Part shown: positions 6,263 through 13,451 of the stretch, one piece after another | Position numbering within the stretch: position 1 is the stretch's first letter | How the letters are laid out: each line of letters opens with the position of its first letter | Assembly: GCA_040509755.1 (NCBI GenBank) | Contig: JBEVKF010000031.1 | Location: 1 to 17,465, forward strand | Source: JACVRW01 sp040509755 | GTDB lineage: Bacteria > Actinomycetota > Thermoleophilia > Solirubrobacterales > Thermoleophilaceae | Length of the DNA: 17,465 bases | Direction of reading: 5' to 3' | Program-made: the position numbers and the translations under genes | Notes under the pieces: model-generated | What the model saw: the letters and a program-made list of their open reading frames with translations, nothing else | Told to the model about the DNA's origin: nothing | Databases searched by the model: none

Positions 6263-6487
6263 CTACGCGTACTGGTCGTACGTCCACACGACCGCCAGCC
6301 CAACAGCGGCGCCAATCCCGAGCAGCGTGCCCAGGATGAACAACGTCAGGAGGCTCGCGGTGAGCTTCTCCCAAAGCCGCCCGTAGCAGCGCCAAGCGGG
6401 CGCCACAATCAGGGCCGCGTAGCAGGAAACGACCACGCCGGCAGCCAGCGCAATCGCGATCTCGGTCGAGGTGAGGTCCAGGTTCAT
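6263..6487 (-). CDS. Small membrane protein with two predicted transmembrane helices (74 aa)
   Basis: Not a family I recognise. Two hydrophobic spans are clear, at about residues 8-30 and 43-68, joined by a short charged loop (WRCYGRLWEKL). The ATG overlaps the TGA of the upstream DedA-PAP2 gene as ATGA, which strongly supports both the start and co-translation. The PucR-like gene starts seven bases downstream. It may be a partner of the fusion protein in the membrane, inferred only from the coupling. There is no signal peptide cleavage site or catalytic motif. Confidence 0.75.
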   Translation of the reverse strand: MNLDLTSTEIAIALAAGVVVSCYAALIVAPAWRCYGRLWEKLTASLLTLFILGTLLGIGAAVGLAVVWTYDQYA

Positions 6488-8070
6488 CGCTCGGCGCGCG
6501 CCACGGGACGCTCGGCGCGCTGGGGGTCATTGTGGCGCATGTGCGCGACGACAATGGCGAGCGCGGCGAGCAGGCCGAACACCCCGGCGCCCAGGCCCCA
6601 GCCGCCCGCGACGTCCGACCAGTAGTGGGCGCGCAGGTAGATGCGCGACATTCCGATCGCCACCACGAGCACTAGGGCGCCGGTCACGAGGGCGGCCTGG
6701 CCCGCCAACCCGCGGCCGCGCGTGAGCGCAACCGCAACCGCGATCCAGATCGTGGAGTACGCGGCGTGCCCGCTCGGATACGACGAGCCCTCGGCGGCGG
6801 TCAGAGGCCCGGCAGGGCGCGGTCGGTCGATGCCCGCCTTGGCCAGCTGCACCCCTGCGTAGATCAGCGCGGACCCGGCCAGGAGGACGAGCGGTTCGGC
6901 CGGCTGGCGGCGCACGGCCAGCACCACGCAGGCCACGAGCAGAACGGCGGCACACGTGGGGAAGGCCCCGAAGCCGGCGATGATCTTCGTCCCGTCGACG
7001 GCCACCTGATTGCGCGCGCTGTCGCCGAGATCGAGCAGCTCGCGATCGAGCGGCGTCGCGTTCAGGTCGCCCGAAAGCACCATCGCGTACAGGGCGAAGA
7101 CGTAGAAGCCGACGGCGCTGATCGCCAGCGCCGTGGTCAGCTCCAGGCCGAGCTCGCCCGGGGTCACGCGGTCCCACACGAAACGGGCCTGCGGGGCCAC
7201 CGCGGCCGCGACCGGCCGGATCACGCGCCGGTACACCGGGCGGGCGACCGCGAACAGCGGGCGCAGCAGCGGGTGGCGCTCGTGCTCCTTCAACCAGGCG
7301 CGGATGTCCGCCCGGCGCTTGTATGCCGTGACGATCCCGAAGATCACGGCGACGGTCAGGCCGAATCCGAAGATCGCCTGGCCGGCGATGTGCGCCACCC
7401 GGTCAAACGAGCGCCAGAAGATGTAGCCGAGCACGCAGAAGGTGGTGGCCCAGAGGCCCGTCCCGAGGACGCTAAAAGGGAGAAAGCGGCGGAACGCCAT
7501 CCCCGACGAGCCGGCCACGAACGGCGCAAGCGCGCGCACGAGGCCGATGAAGCGCCCGATCAGGATCGTCTTGCCGCCGTGGCGCTGGAAGTAGCCCTCG
7601 ACCTGCTCGAGCCGCTGCTGTGTGATCTTCAGCTTCGGTCCGTGCTTCATCAGGAACTCGCGGCCGAGGCGGCGGCCGATGAAGAAGCTCGTGGTGTCGC
7701 CGAGGATGGCGCAGATCCAGACGATCCCGATCAGCGGGATCAGCTCGATCTCGCCCTGGCCGGCGATCACGCCGCCCGCGATCACGACGGTCTCGCCCGG
7801 CGCCACGAGACCGACGAAGGCGCCCGTCTCGAGGTACGCCATCACCCCGACGAGCAGGTAGGTCCACGGGCCGAGCTTCTGTGCGACGTCCTCGATCACC
7901 TCCTTCGGGTCGGGCAGCTCGGAGAGGACTCCGCTGGCGTAGACGGCGCAGGCCAGCACGAGCGCCGCGGCGATCAGCTTGCGCTCGCCGCTCAGCCCGC
8001 GGCGGCGCCAGATGGCGAAGGCCGCGATCGCGACGGCGGCCACGGCGGCAGCTATCTGCAGGGCCGACAC
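6484..8070 (-). CDS. DedA-PAP2 fusion, probable undecaprenyl-phosphate recycling protein
   Basis: A 528-residue membrane protein with two enzyme-like halves. Residues about 65-255 are a DedA (VTT) domain with ETGAFVGLVAPGE (81-93), GDTTSFFIGRRLG (124-136) and the GRFIGLVRALAPFVAG motif (172-187). Residues about 310-510 are a PAP2 phosphatase with all three motifs: KAGIDRPRP (411-419), YPSGH (431-435) and SRIYLRAHYWSD (475-486), including the catalytic histidines 435 and 482. A basic linker at about 250-305 joins them. DedA members have been shown to move undecaprenyl phosphate across the membrane, and PAP2 members dephosphorylate undecaprenyl pyrophosphate. A combined recycling role is inference. 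The GTG start has no good Shine-Dalgarno. It lies 33 bases after ispE and overlaps the next gene by four bases. Such fusions are known elsewhere. Confidence 0.92.
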   Translation of the reverse strand: MSALQIAAAVAAVAIAAFAIWRRRGLSGERKLIAAALVLACAVYASGVLSELPDPKEVIEDVAQKLGPWTYLLVGVMAYLETGAFVGLVAPGETVVIAGGVIAGQGEIELIPLIGIVWICAILGDTTSFFIGRRLGREFLMKHGPKLKITQQRLEQVEGYFQRHGGKTILIGRFIGLVRALAPFVAGSSGMAFRRFLPFSVLGTGLWATTFCVLGYIFWRSFDRVAHIAGQAIFGFGLTVAVIFGIVTAYKRRADIRAWLKEHERHPLLRPLFAVARPVYRRVIRPVAAAVAPQARFVWDRVTPGELGLELTTALAISAVGFYVFALYAMVLSGDLNATPLDRELLDLGDSARNQVAVDGTKIIAGFGAFPTCAAVLLVACVVLAVRRQPAEPLVLLAGSALIYAGVQLAKAGIDRPRPAGPLTAAEGSSYPSGHAAYSTIWIAVAVALTRGRGLAGQAALVTGALVLVVAIGMSRIYLRAHYWSDVAGGWGLGAGVFGLLAALAIVVAHMRHNDPQRAERPVARAER

Positions 8071-8103
8071 GCCCGCAATGTACGCGGGCGGGCCGGTTAT
8101 GCC

Positions 8104-8949
8104 TCAGTTCCTCCGCAACTCGGTGACGATCGCTCCGGCTATCCGCGGCGCGGCGGCCTCCGCAGCGGCCCGTTCGGCGAACAGCCCGAAGCAGGTGGGA
8201 CCCGAGCCGCTCACGAGCGCGCCGAGCGCCCCCGCGGCGCGCAGGGAGTCGAGGCCGTCGGCGAGCTCGGGACGCAGGGCCAGGGCGGCCGGCTGGAGGT
8301 CGTTCTCAAGTGCGGCGGCCAACGCGGCGTGCGCGCCGGGGATGGCTGAAACAAGCGCTCTGAGCGGCCCCGGGTCGAGCCGATCGCGCCAGCCCTCCGT
8401 GCGATCGAGCTGCGCGTAGACCTCGGCGGCCGACAGGCCCGGTTCGCGCGGTACGACGACCACGCCCAGCGGCGGGAGCTCGACCGGCTCGACGATCTCG
8501 CCCACACCCTCGACCAGGGCGTGGCGAGGCTCAATCTGGCTGGGGACGTCCGAGCCCAGGCCGCTCGCGAGCTCCCGCAGGGCGGCGGCGGCGAGCGGCT
8601 TGCCCGCGATGCGGTTGGCCGCGCGCAGTGCCGCCGCGGCGTCGGCGCTCCCGCCGCCCAGGCCGGCGGCGACCGGGATGCGCTTGACGATCTGCACGCC
8701 GATTGGTGGCAGCGACGGCACGCGGTCGCGAAAGGCGGCCAGCGCGGCGCCGGCGAGGTTGTCCTCAGGCGCGACGCCGGGACAATCGACGCGGTCCGCG
8801 CTCAGGCCGTTCGGCTCCGCGTGCAGCTCGTCGGCCAGGTCGATCGAGGCGAAGATCGAGCAGAGCGGGTGCAGCCCGCCGGGCCGGGGGCGGCCGACGT
8901 GAAGGACGAGGTTGAGCTTCGCGAACGCGTGCTCGGTCACGCGGGTCAT
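8104..8949 (-). CDS. ispE: 4-diphosphocytidyl-2-C-methyl-D-erythritol kinase
   Basis: GHMP-family kinase that phosphorylates CDP-methylerythritol, a step of the MEP pathway to isoprenoids. The 281-residue product has the expected motifs: AKLNLVLHV with the conserved Lys 11, the ATP loop VAAGLGGGSADAA (93-105), the catalytic Asp in GSDVP (132-136), and the C-terminal GSGPTCFGLF (248-257). I start at the ATG at 8949, where homologues begin. An identical start context is duplicated 26 bases upstream at 8975. The gene follows rsmA, as in many actinobacteria, where rsmA-ispE neighbours are conserved. Upstream in-frame sequence is the antisense of nothing and reads as low-complexity, so longer starts are unlikely. 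It supplies precursors for the lipid carrier handled by the next gene. Confidence 0.95.
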   Translation of the reverse strand: MTRVTEHAFAKLNLVLHVGRPRPGGLHPLCSIFASIDLADELHAEPNGLSADRVDCPGVAPEDNLAGAALAAFRDRVPSLPPIGVQIVKRIPVAAGLGGGSADAAAALRAANRIAGKPLAAAALRELASGLGSDVPSQIEPRHALVEGVGEIVEPVELPPLGVVVVPREPGLSAAEVYAQLDRTEGWRDRLDPGPLRALVSAIPGAHAALAAALENDLQPAALALRPELADGLDSLRAAGALGALVSGSGPTCFGLFAERAAAEAAAPRIAGAIVTELRRN

Positions 8950-8977
8950 CGCGGGCGCACGGTCACGCGGGTCATCG
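8934..8977. repeat. 18-bp direct repeat over the ispE start
   Basis: CGGTCACGCGGGTCATCG occurs at 8934-8951 and 8960-8977, with a period of 26 bases. Each copy contains one ATG on the minus strand (8949 and 8975). The upstream copy overlaps the rsmA stop and the downstream copy carries the ispE start, which suggests a short tandem duplication of the translation start. Confidence 0.85.
8946..8975 (-). other. Nine-codon minicistron between rsmA and ispE
   Basis: Starting at the duplicated ATG, the frame reads MTRVTVRPR and then TGA. Its ATG overlaps the rsmA TGA as ATGA, and its own TGA overlaps the ispE ATG as ATGA. Ribosomes finishing rsmA could restart here and pass on to ispE. The peptide itself is probably meaningless; a role as a translational relay is inference. 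Confidence 0.4.
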
Positions 8978-9832
8978 AGGCCGCAGGTCCTCGAGGCGCC
9001 GGGGGCCGATGGCCTCTGCCAGGCGCATCCAGTCCGCGGCGGGCAGGCGCTCCGCACGGGCGTCCGGGGGATGGCCGATCTGCTCGAGGGCGGAGCGCGT
9101 GGCAGCGCGGATGTCGGCGGGCGCACCCGGCGTGAGCGCGAGCGAGCCGGACAGCGCCTTGCGGCGGTGGGCGAAGGCGGAGTGCACGAGCGCGATCAGC
9201 TCGGGACTCGGTGCGACCGCGCGGCGGCGCATCAGCACGAGCGCGGAGTCGACGTTGGGCTCCGGGTGGAAGACGGTCCGCGGAACGCGGCGCAGCACGC
9301 GGACCTCACAGGCGAGCTGGGCCAGCACCGAGGTCGCGCCATACGCCTTGTCTCCGGGAGCCGACGCGAGGCGCTCGCCCACCTCGCGCTGGACCATCGC
9401 CACCCAGAGGGTCGCGCCCGGCAACTCGAAGACCGACTTGAGCAGCACGGTCGCCGCGACGCCGTAGGGAAGGTTCGCCACCACCTTGGTGGGCGGCGGG
9501 GCGAACGACGCGTAGTCGAGCTTGACGGCGTCGGCCAGGTGGAGGCTGGCGTTGTCGAACGGGCCGAGCGCGTCGGCGAGCGGCGGCTCGAGCGAGGGGT
9601 CGATCTCGACCACGTGGAGATGCCCCACGCGCGGCGCGAGGTACTCGGAGAGCACGCCCAGCCCGCCGCCGACCTCGAGCACCACATCGGCCGGACCGAG
9701 CTCGGCGGCCCGGGCGATCACTCCGAGGATGTTGTCGTCGATGAGGAAGTTCTGGCCGAGCTCGCGGTTTGGCCGGATCTCGAAGCGGCGCAGGCGGCGC
9801 AGGCTGGCCTGGCGAGGCTCGCCGCTCACCAT
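8972..9832 (-). CDS. rsmA: 16S rRNA (adenine1518-N6/adenine1519-N6)-dimethyltransferase
   Basis: Dimethylates two adjacent adenines near the 3' end of 16S rRNA during small-subunit assembly, using S-adenosylmethionine. The 286-residue product has the family pattern: N-terminal ELGQNFLID (24-32), SAM motif I LEVGGGLGVL (52-61), an acidic motif VVEIDPSL, and the target-base motif NLPYGV (120-125). The C-terminal helical part has HRRKALSGSL. The ATG at 9832 is preferred because it overlaps the tatD stop by seven bases and the protein begins just before the conserved GQNFL. An open frame extends 89 codons upstream but is antisense-like low complexity. Its TGA overlaps the minicistron that leads into ispE. 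Confidence 0.95.
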   Translation of the reverse strand: MVSGEPRQASLRRLRRFEIRPNRELGQNFLIDDNILGVIARAAELGPADVVLEVGGGLGVLSEYLAPRVGHLHVVEIDPSLEPPLADALGPFDNASLHLADAVKLDYASFAPPPTKVVANLPYGVAATVLLKSVFELPGATLWVAMVQREVGERLASAPGDKAYGATSVLAQLACEVRVLRRVPRTVFHPEPNVDSALVLMRRRAVAPSPELIALVHSAFAHRRKALSGSLALTPGAPADIRAATRSALEQIGHPPDARAERLPAADWMRLAEAIGPRRLEDLRPR

Positions 9833-10578
9833 CCGAGCACCCGCGCGGCATTTCGCTCCACAATTCGTTCGAGCTCCTCGTAGGAGAGCCCGCGGAGGCC
9901 GGCGAGCTGATGCGCGGTGTGCACGACGTAGGCGGGTTCGTTGCGCTTGCTGCGCAGCACCTGCGGAGACAGAAACGGGGAGTCGGTCTCCACCAGCAGC
10001 AGCTCGGCGGGAAGCTCGCGGGCTGCCTGCTGGAGATCGCCGGCCTTGGGATAGGTGACGTTGCCCGCGAACGAGCAGAGGTACCCGCGCTCGACGCACT
10101 CCTCGAGCCGGTCGGGAGCCGAGAAGCAGTGCAGGATCACGGCCGGCAGGCGGTCGCAGTGCTCGCGCAGGAGGGCGAAGGTGTCGTCCTCGGCGGCGCG
10201 GGTGTGAATGGCCACCGGCATGGCGAGCCGGCCCGCGAGGTCAAGCTGGGCCTCGAAGGCGCGGCGCTGGTCGACTCGCGGGGCGTAATCGCGGTAGTAG
10301 TCGAGGCCGGTCTCCCCGATCGCGCGGGCGTGGGGATCGGCCGCTGCGCGCTCGATCTCCTCGAGGTCGGGTTGGCCAAAGCCTGCCGTCTCGTGCGGGT
10401 GGCGTCCGACGATCGCGAACACCTCCGCGTGCTCGCTTGCGGCGGCCAGTGCGCGTCCGATCGAAGCGCTGTCCATGCCGACCGTCGCGAGCCGGGTCAC
10501 CCCGGCCAGCCGGGCGCGCTCGACCAGTTCAGCGTCGGGCGGCTCGCAGTGGTCGAGGTGGCAGTGGGTGTCGATCAT
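9826..10578 (-). CDS. tatD: TatD-family metal-dependent hydrolase
   Basis: Cytoplasmic TIM-barrel hydrolase; characterised members are metal-dependent DNases, but the physiological substrate is uncertain. The 250-residue product starts MIDTHCHLDH, with the two metal-binding histidines of H-x-H at 5 and 7. It continues with GRHPHE, IGETGLDYYRD (metal-binding Glu), AIHTRAAEDD, ILHCFSA and VETDSPFL (catalytic Asp). Length is typical. The start is fixed by the family's invariant MIDTH opening; the Shine-Dalgarno is weak. It begins 31 bases after metG and overlaps the rsmA start by seven bases, so the three are probably one transcript. The metG-tatD-rsmA-ispE order is conserved in actinobacteria, with rpfB often inserted after tatD in mycobacteria. 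Confidence 0.95.
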   Translation of the reverse strand: MIDTHCHLDHCEPPDAELVERARLAGVTRLATVGMDSASIGRALAAASEHAEVFAIVGRHPHETAGFGQPDLEEIERAAADPHARAIGETGLDYYRDYAPRVDQRRAFEAQLDLAGRLAMPVAIHTRAAEDDTFALLREHCDRLPAVILHCFSAPDRLEECVERGYLCSFAGNVTYPKAGDLQQAARELPAELLLVETDSPFLSPQVLRSKRNEPAYVVHTAHQLAGLRGLSYEELERIVERNAARVLGW

Positions 10579-10609
10579 GGGCGGCCGCCAGACCGGCCCG
10601 CGCCGCGCA

Positions 10610-12133
10610 TCAGGCCGCTGAGGGCTCAGGCGACTCGACCCGTGGGAAGAGCTGCCCAAGGTCCCCGATCCGCGCGCCGCCCCCGGTCGACCCGAGGCGG
10701 GCCCCGTCCAGCGACAGCCCCTCCTGGCCCAATGCGGACAGCAGGCGCTCGGCGGAGCCCGGCATGAACGGGTGGAGGAGCACGGAGACCACGCGCAGGC
10801 CCTCGGCGAGGCCGTAGAGCACCTGGTCGAGCCTGTCCGCCTGGGACTCGTCCTTGGACAGCTGCCACGGCTCCTCGTCCTGGACGAATGCGTTGAGGCG
10901 CTTGATCCGGCGCCAGACCTCGTCGAGCGCCGCTGTGAGCTCGACCTGGTCGATGCGCTCCTTGACCGCTTCGTCGAGGCCGTCGAAGTCGGCCACCAAC
11001 CGCGCCGGCGGCTCGGCGTCGGGCACGATCCCACCGCGGTAGCGGGAGATCATCGCAAGCGTACGGCTGGCGAGATTGCCGTACTCGTTGGCCAACTCGG
11101 TGTTGTAGCGCGTCTCGAAGCCCTCGGGAGACACCTCGCCGTCCGAGCCGAAGCTCACCTCGCGCAGAACATAGAAGCGCAGGGCGTCCGGGCCGTAGAC
11201 ATCGGCCACGTGGAAGGGCTCGATCACGTTGCCGAGCGACTTCGACATCTTGTGCTCGCCCAGGAGCAGGTAGCCGTGGATGGCCACGGTGCGCGGCACC
11301 TCGATGTCTGCCGCCATCAGCATCGCCGGCCAGATGACCGCGTGGAACTTGAGGATGTCCTTGCCGATCAGGTGGACGGTCGCGGGCCAGAAGCGGTCTG
11401 TCAGATCCTCCCCCTCCCGCGCGTAGGAGAGCGCCGTGTAGTAGTTGAGGAGCGCGTCGATCCAGACGTAGACCACCTGGGTCTCGTCCCAGGGCACAGG
11501 CACTCCCCACTTGAGGCGCGCGCGGCTGAGCGACAGGTCGCGCAGGCCGCCCTTGATGAACGACAGCGCCTCGTTGTAGCGGTTGCGCGGCGTGACGAAG
11601 TCCGGGCGCTCGGCGTAGAGGCGTTCGAGCGGCTCCTGGAAGGAGGACAGCCGAAAGAACCAGTTGTCTTCCTTTTCGATCTCGAGCTCGATCAGATGGA
11701 TGGGGCAGCGGTTGCCGTCCTCGAGCTCGGACTCGGTCTTGAAGTCCGCGCAGCGCGGGCAGTACCAGCCCTCGTATGTGCCGGCGTAGACGTGTCCGTT
11801 GTCGTGGATCCGCTGCACCACCTCGGCGACCTTCGCCATGTGCTCCGGGTCGGTGGTGCGGATGAAGAAGTCGTTCGTGGCGTTCAGCCTCGCGGCGAGC
11901 TCCTTGAAGTGGACCGCGTTGGTGTCGCCCAGCTCGCGGGGCGTGATGCCGAGCTTCTCCGCTGCCAGGGCGACCGGCTCGCCGTGCTCGTCGGTCCCGG
12001 TGAGAAAGAAGACGTCCTCACCGCGCTGGCGCATGTGACGCGCCAGAACGTCGGCGGCGATGGTCGTGTAGGCGTGGCCCAGATGAGGCTCGCCGTTCAC
12101 GTAGTAGATCGGCGTGGTGACGTAGTACGACAT
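10610..12133 (-). CDS. metG: Methionyl-tRNA synthetase
   Basis: Charges tRNA-Met with methionine. The 507-residue class I enzyme shows TTPIYYVNGEPHLGHAY (HIGH motif as PHLGH, 16-20), the GTDEHG motif (46-51), and HKMSKSLGN (KMSKS at 295-299). A zinc-knuckle-like insert has Cys 125, Cys 128, Cys 143 and His 146 (YCPRC and RCPIH). The anticodon-binding helical domain follows, with NELANEYGN-like spacing. There is no C-terminal tRNA-binding (Trbp111-like) domain, so this is the short form common in actinobacteria. No Shine-Dalgarno is obvious before the ATG. The upstream M23 gene ends 24 bases before it on the same strand. Confidence 0.97.
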   Translation of the reverse strand: MSYYVTTPIYYVNGEPHLGHAYTTIAADVLARHMRQRGEDVFFLTGTDEHGEPVALAAEKLGITPRELGDTNAVHFKELAARLNATNDFFIRTTDPEHMAKVAEVVQRIHDNGHVYAGTYEGWYCPRCADFKTESELEDGNRCPIHLIELEIEKEDNWFFRLSSFQEPLERLYAERPDFVTPRNRYNEALSFIKGGLRDLSLSRARLKWGVPVPWDETQVVYVWIDALLNYYTALSYAREGEDLTDRFWPATVHLIGKDILKFHAVIWPAMLMAADIEVPRTVAIHGYLLLGEHKMSKSLGNVIEPFHVADVYGPDALRFYVLREVSFGSDGEVSPEGFETRYNTELANEYGNLASRTLAMISRYRGGIVPDAEPPARLVADFDGLDEAVKERIDQVELTAALDEVWRRIKRLNAFVQDEEPWQLSKDESQADRLDQVLYGLAEGLRVVSVLLHPFMPGSAERLLSALGQEGLSLDGARLGSTGGGARIGDLGQLFPRVESPEPSAA

Positions 12134-12157
12134 GGAACGCCGATGCTACCCACAGCG

Positions 12158-13234
12158 TCATCGGCGGCCGAGCAGCGGCCGGAGCACGCCACTGACGCGA
12201 CGACCGCCGCGCCGGGTGGCCGCACGACCGTCGTCGGAGAGCCCGAGGATCGCCGCGGCTGCCACGAGCCCGAGGCAGGCGAGCAGCAGGCCGAGGTCGG
12301 GGCCGGCGGCGGGTTGGGCCGAGCTGCCCGGCGTCGCGGCCGTCGCGCGCGGCCCGTCCGCGGCCGCAGCGGCGGGGCCCCGGGCGGCGTGGCCGGGCGA
12401 CGAATGTGATCCCAGGTCGCCGGCCTCGCCGAGATGGGTCCCGGTCGAGGGCATGGCGCGGGGTGCGGGCCGGGGCTCTGCGGCCGGTCCTCGCTGAGGC
12501 GCCGGCGCTCGAACGGCAGGTACACGGCGCGCCAGGGGCACAGGATGCAGTGCCGGGACGTAGCGCTCGACGGGCGCCGGCCGGCCGTCCGGGACCCGTC
12601 GTCCCAGGGGCACCCGGCGAGCGGCCGGCACGCGGCGGCCGGCGGGCACACGCCGGGCGGCGGGCATGCGGCGTCCCGCGGGGACCTTCACCGGTGCCGG
12701 GGCGGGGTTGGTCGACGGCGGCGCCGGCTCGGGCTCCGGGGCCGCGCTCGGCGCGTCGGTCGCGGGCGGGAGCGCCGGCAGGAAGGCCAAAGGGTCGCGG
12801 TAGGCGTGGCGCTCGCCGGCCTCGCGCACGCCGAAGTGCAGGTGTGGACGCTCGGCCGAGCGCACTCCGCTCGTGCCGACCGCGCCGACCGGATCTCCCG
12901 CCCCGACGAGGTCGCCCCTGCGAACGCCGGCTGCCGACAGGTGCAGGTACGAGGTGTCGAAGCCGTCGGCCGTGCGGATGCTCACGGTGAGGCCCGACGA
13001 GCCCGCCGTGCCGGCGAAGCGCACCACGCCCGCGGCCGCTGCGATCACTGGGGCGCCCGGGTTGCCCGCGATGTCGATGCCACGGTGCTGGCCGCCGGCG
13101 TAGGGGTCGTCGCCGTTTCGATACGGCGTGATCACCTCACCGTGCAGCGGCCAGACCCAGCCGGCCCACGCCGGCGAGGCGGCCAGGAGGAGAGCAATGA
13201 GAGCAAGGGCTGAGGTGAGGATGAGGCGGCGCAT
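12158..13234 (-). CDS. Secreted M23-family peptidase with Arg/Pro repeats and C-terminal membrane span
   Basis: A 358-residue exported protein. Residues 1-24 are a signal peptide (MRRLILTSALALIALLLAAS, then PAWA). The M23 (LytM-like) zinc peptidase domain covers about 28-150, with HRGID (His 50, Asp 54) and HLHFG (His 131, His 133) as metal ligands, so it is probably active on peptidoglycan cross-links. A Pro/Glu/Ala linker follows, then a run of about ten six-residue repeats of the type VPAGRR (184-245). A hydrophobic span (about 314-332) and an Arg-rich tail complete it, so the protein may stay membrane-anchored with the peptidase outside. There is no LPxTG motif. The start at 13234 is set by the signal peptide. 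A GAGG lies just one base before the ATG. It heads the metG-tatD-rsmA run, near where rpfB lies in mycobacteria. Confidence 0.9.
   Translation of the reverse strand: MRRLILTSALALIALLLAASPAWAGWVWPLHGEVITPYRNGDDPYAGGQHRGIDIAGNPGAPVIAAAAGVVRFAGTAGSSGLTVSIRTADGFDTSYLHLSAAGVRRGDLVGAGDPVGAVGTSGVRSAERPHLHFGVREAGERHAYRDPLAFLPALPPATDAPSAAPEPEPAPPSTNPAPAPVKVPAGRRMPAARRVPAGRRVPAARRVPLGRRVPDGRPAPVERYVPALHPVPLARRVPAVRAPAPQRGPAAEPRPAPRAMPSTGTHLGEAGDLGSHSSPGHAARGPAAAAADGPRATAATPGSSAQPAAGPDLGLLLACLGLVAAAAILGLSDDGRAATRRGGRRVSGVLRPLLGRR
12497..12685 (-). repeat. Coding tandem repeat, about 18-bp units
   Basis: This stretch of the M23 gene encodes successive hexapeptides such as VPAGRR, MPAARR, VPAARR and VPLGRR, later degenerating (VPDGRP, PVERYVP). 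The DNA units are about 18 bp and very GC-rich, so slippage could change the copy number. The encoded segment is strongly basic. Confidence 0.8.
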
Positions 13235-13285
13235 GCCTCGACCGTACGGCCGGTCCGCCCCGCGTGGCCGAGGCCGGTGCACACT

Positions 13286-13314
13286 TGTTGCAGTCCCCTC
13301 CCAGTGCTGTAACA
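13286..13314. promoter_or_regulatory. Inverted repeat upstream of the M23 gene
   Basis: TGTTGCAG at 13286-13293 and CTGTAACA at 13307-13314 are inverted with one mismatch (a G-U in RNA) and a 13-base spacer. The element lies 52-80 bases upstream of the ATG, in a patch with less GC than its surroundings. It could be an operator for the M23 operon. No matching regulator is evident in the window. Confidence 0.35.
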
Positions 13315-13364
13315 GAGGGTGCTGTCCCGTACGCGAAACCGCATCGGAAAGCTTCGGAGGCCAT

Positions 13365-13409
13365 CCATTGTCGACTTAGCGGTCCCCCCGCCCGCTAAGT
13401 CGACAATGG
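13365..13409. terminator. Perfect 18-bp hairpin between rsmI and the M23 gene
   Basis: CCATTGTCGACTTAGCGG at 13365-13382 pairs perfectly with its complement at 13392-13409, around a C-rich 9-base loop. It lies 42 bases after the rsmI stop on the minus strand, where a terminator is expected, and before the M23 promoter region. No T-run follows on either strand, so it is a hairpin-only terminator at best. The stem is much less GC-rich than its surroundings and contains a GTCGAC, which leaves room for another origin such as a small mobile palindrome. Confidence 0.5.
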
Positions 13410-13451
13410 GCCTCGGCGGTCGCGCGCCGGGGCCGGCGGGCGACCAGTGCC

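Noticed and set aside
6256..6315. Longer N-terminus for the PucR-like regulator
   Set aside because: The extra 20 residues overlap the upstream membrane-protein gene and read as low-complexity; the ATG at 6255 follows that gene's stop by seven bases.
6766..8349. 527-codon open frame on the plus strand
   Set aside because: It is antisense to the DedA-PAP2 gene and the end of ispE, both with intact catalytic motifs; the translation is low-complexity Arg/Asp/Glu.
10772..12409. 545-codon open frame on the plus strand
   Set aside because: It is antisense to metG and part of the M23 gene, which have clear motifs and codon bias; its translation is the Val/Asp/His-rich type seen opposite GC-rich genes.
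13235..13364. c-di-AMP (ydaO-type) riboswitch before the M23 peptidase
   Set aside because: Such switches precede wall hydrolases in actinobacteria, but I could not find the conserved ydaO core here and the space before the hairpin is short.
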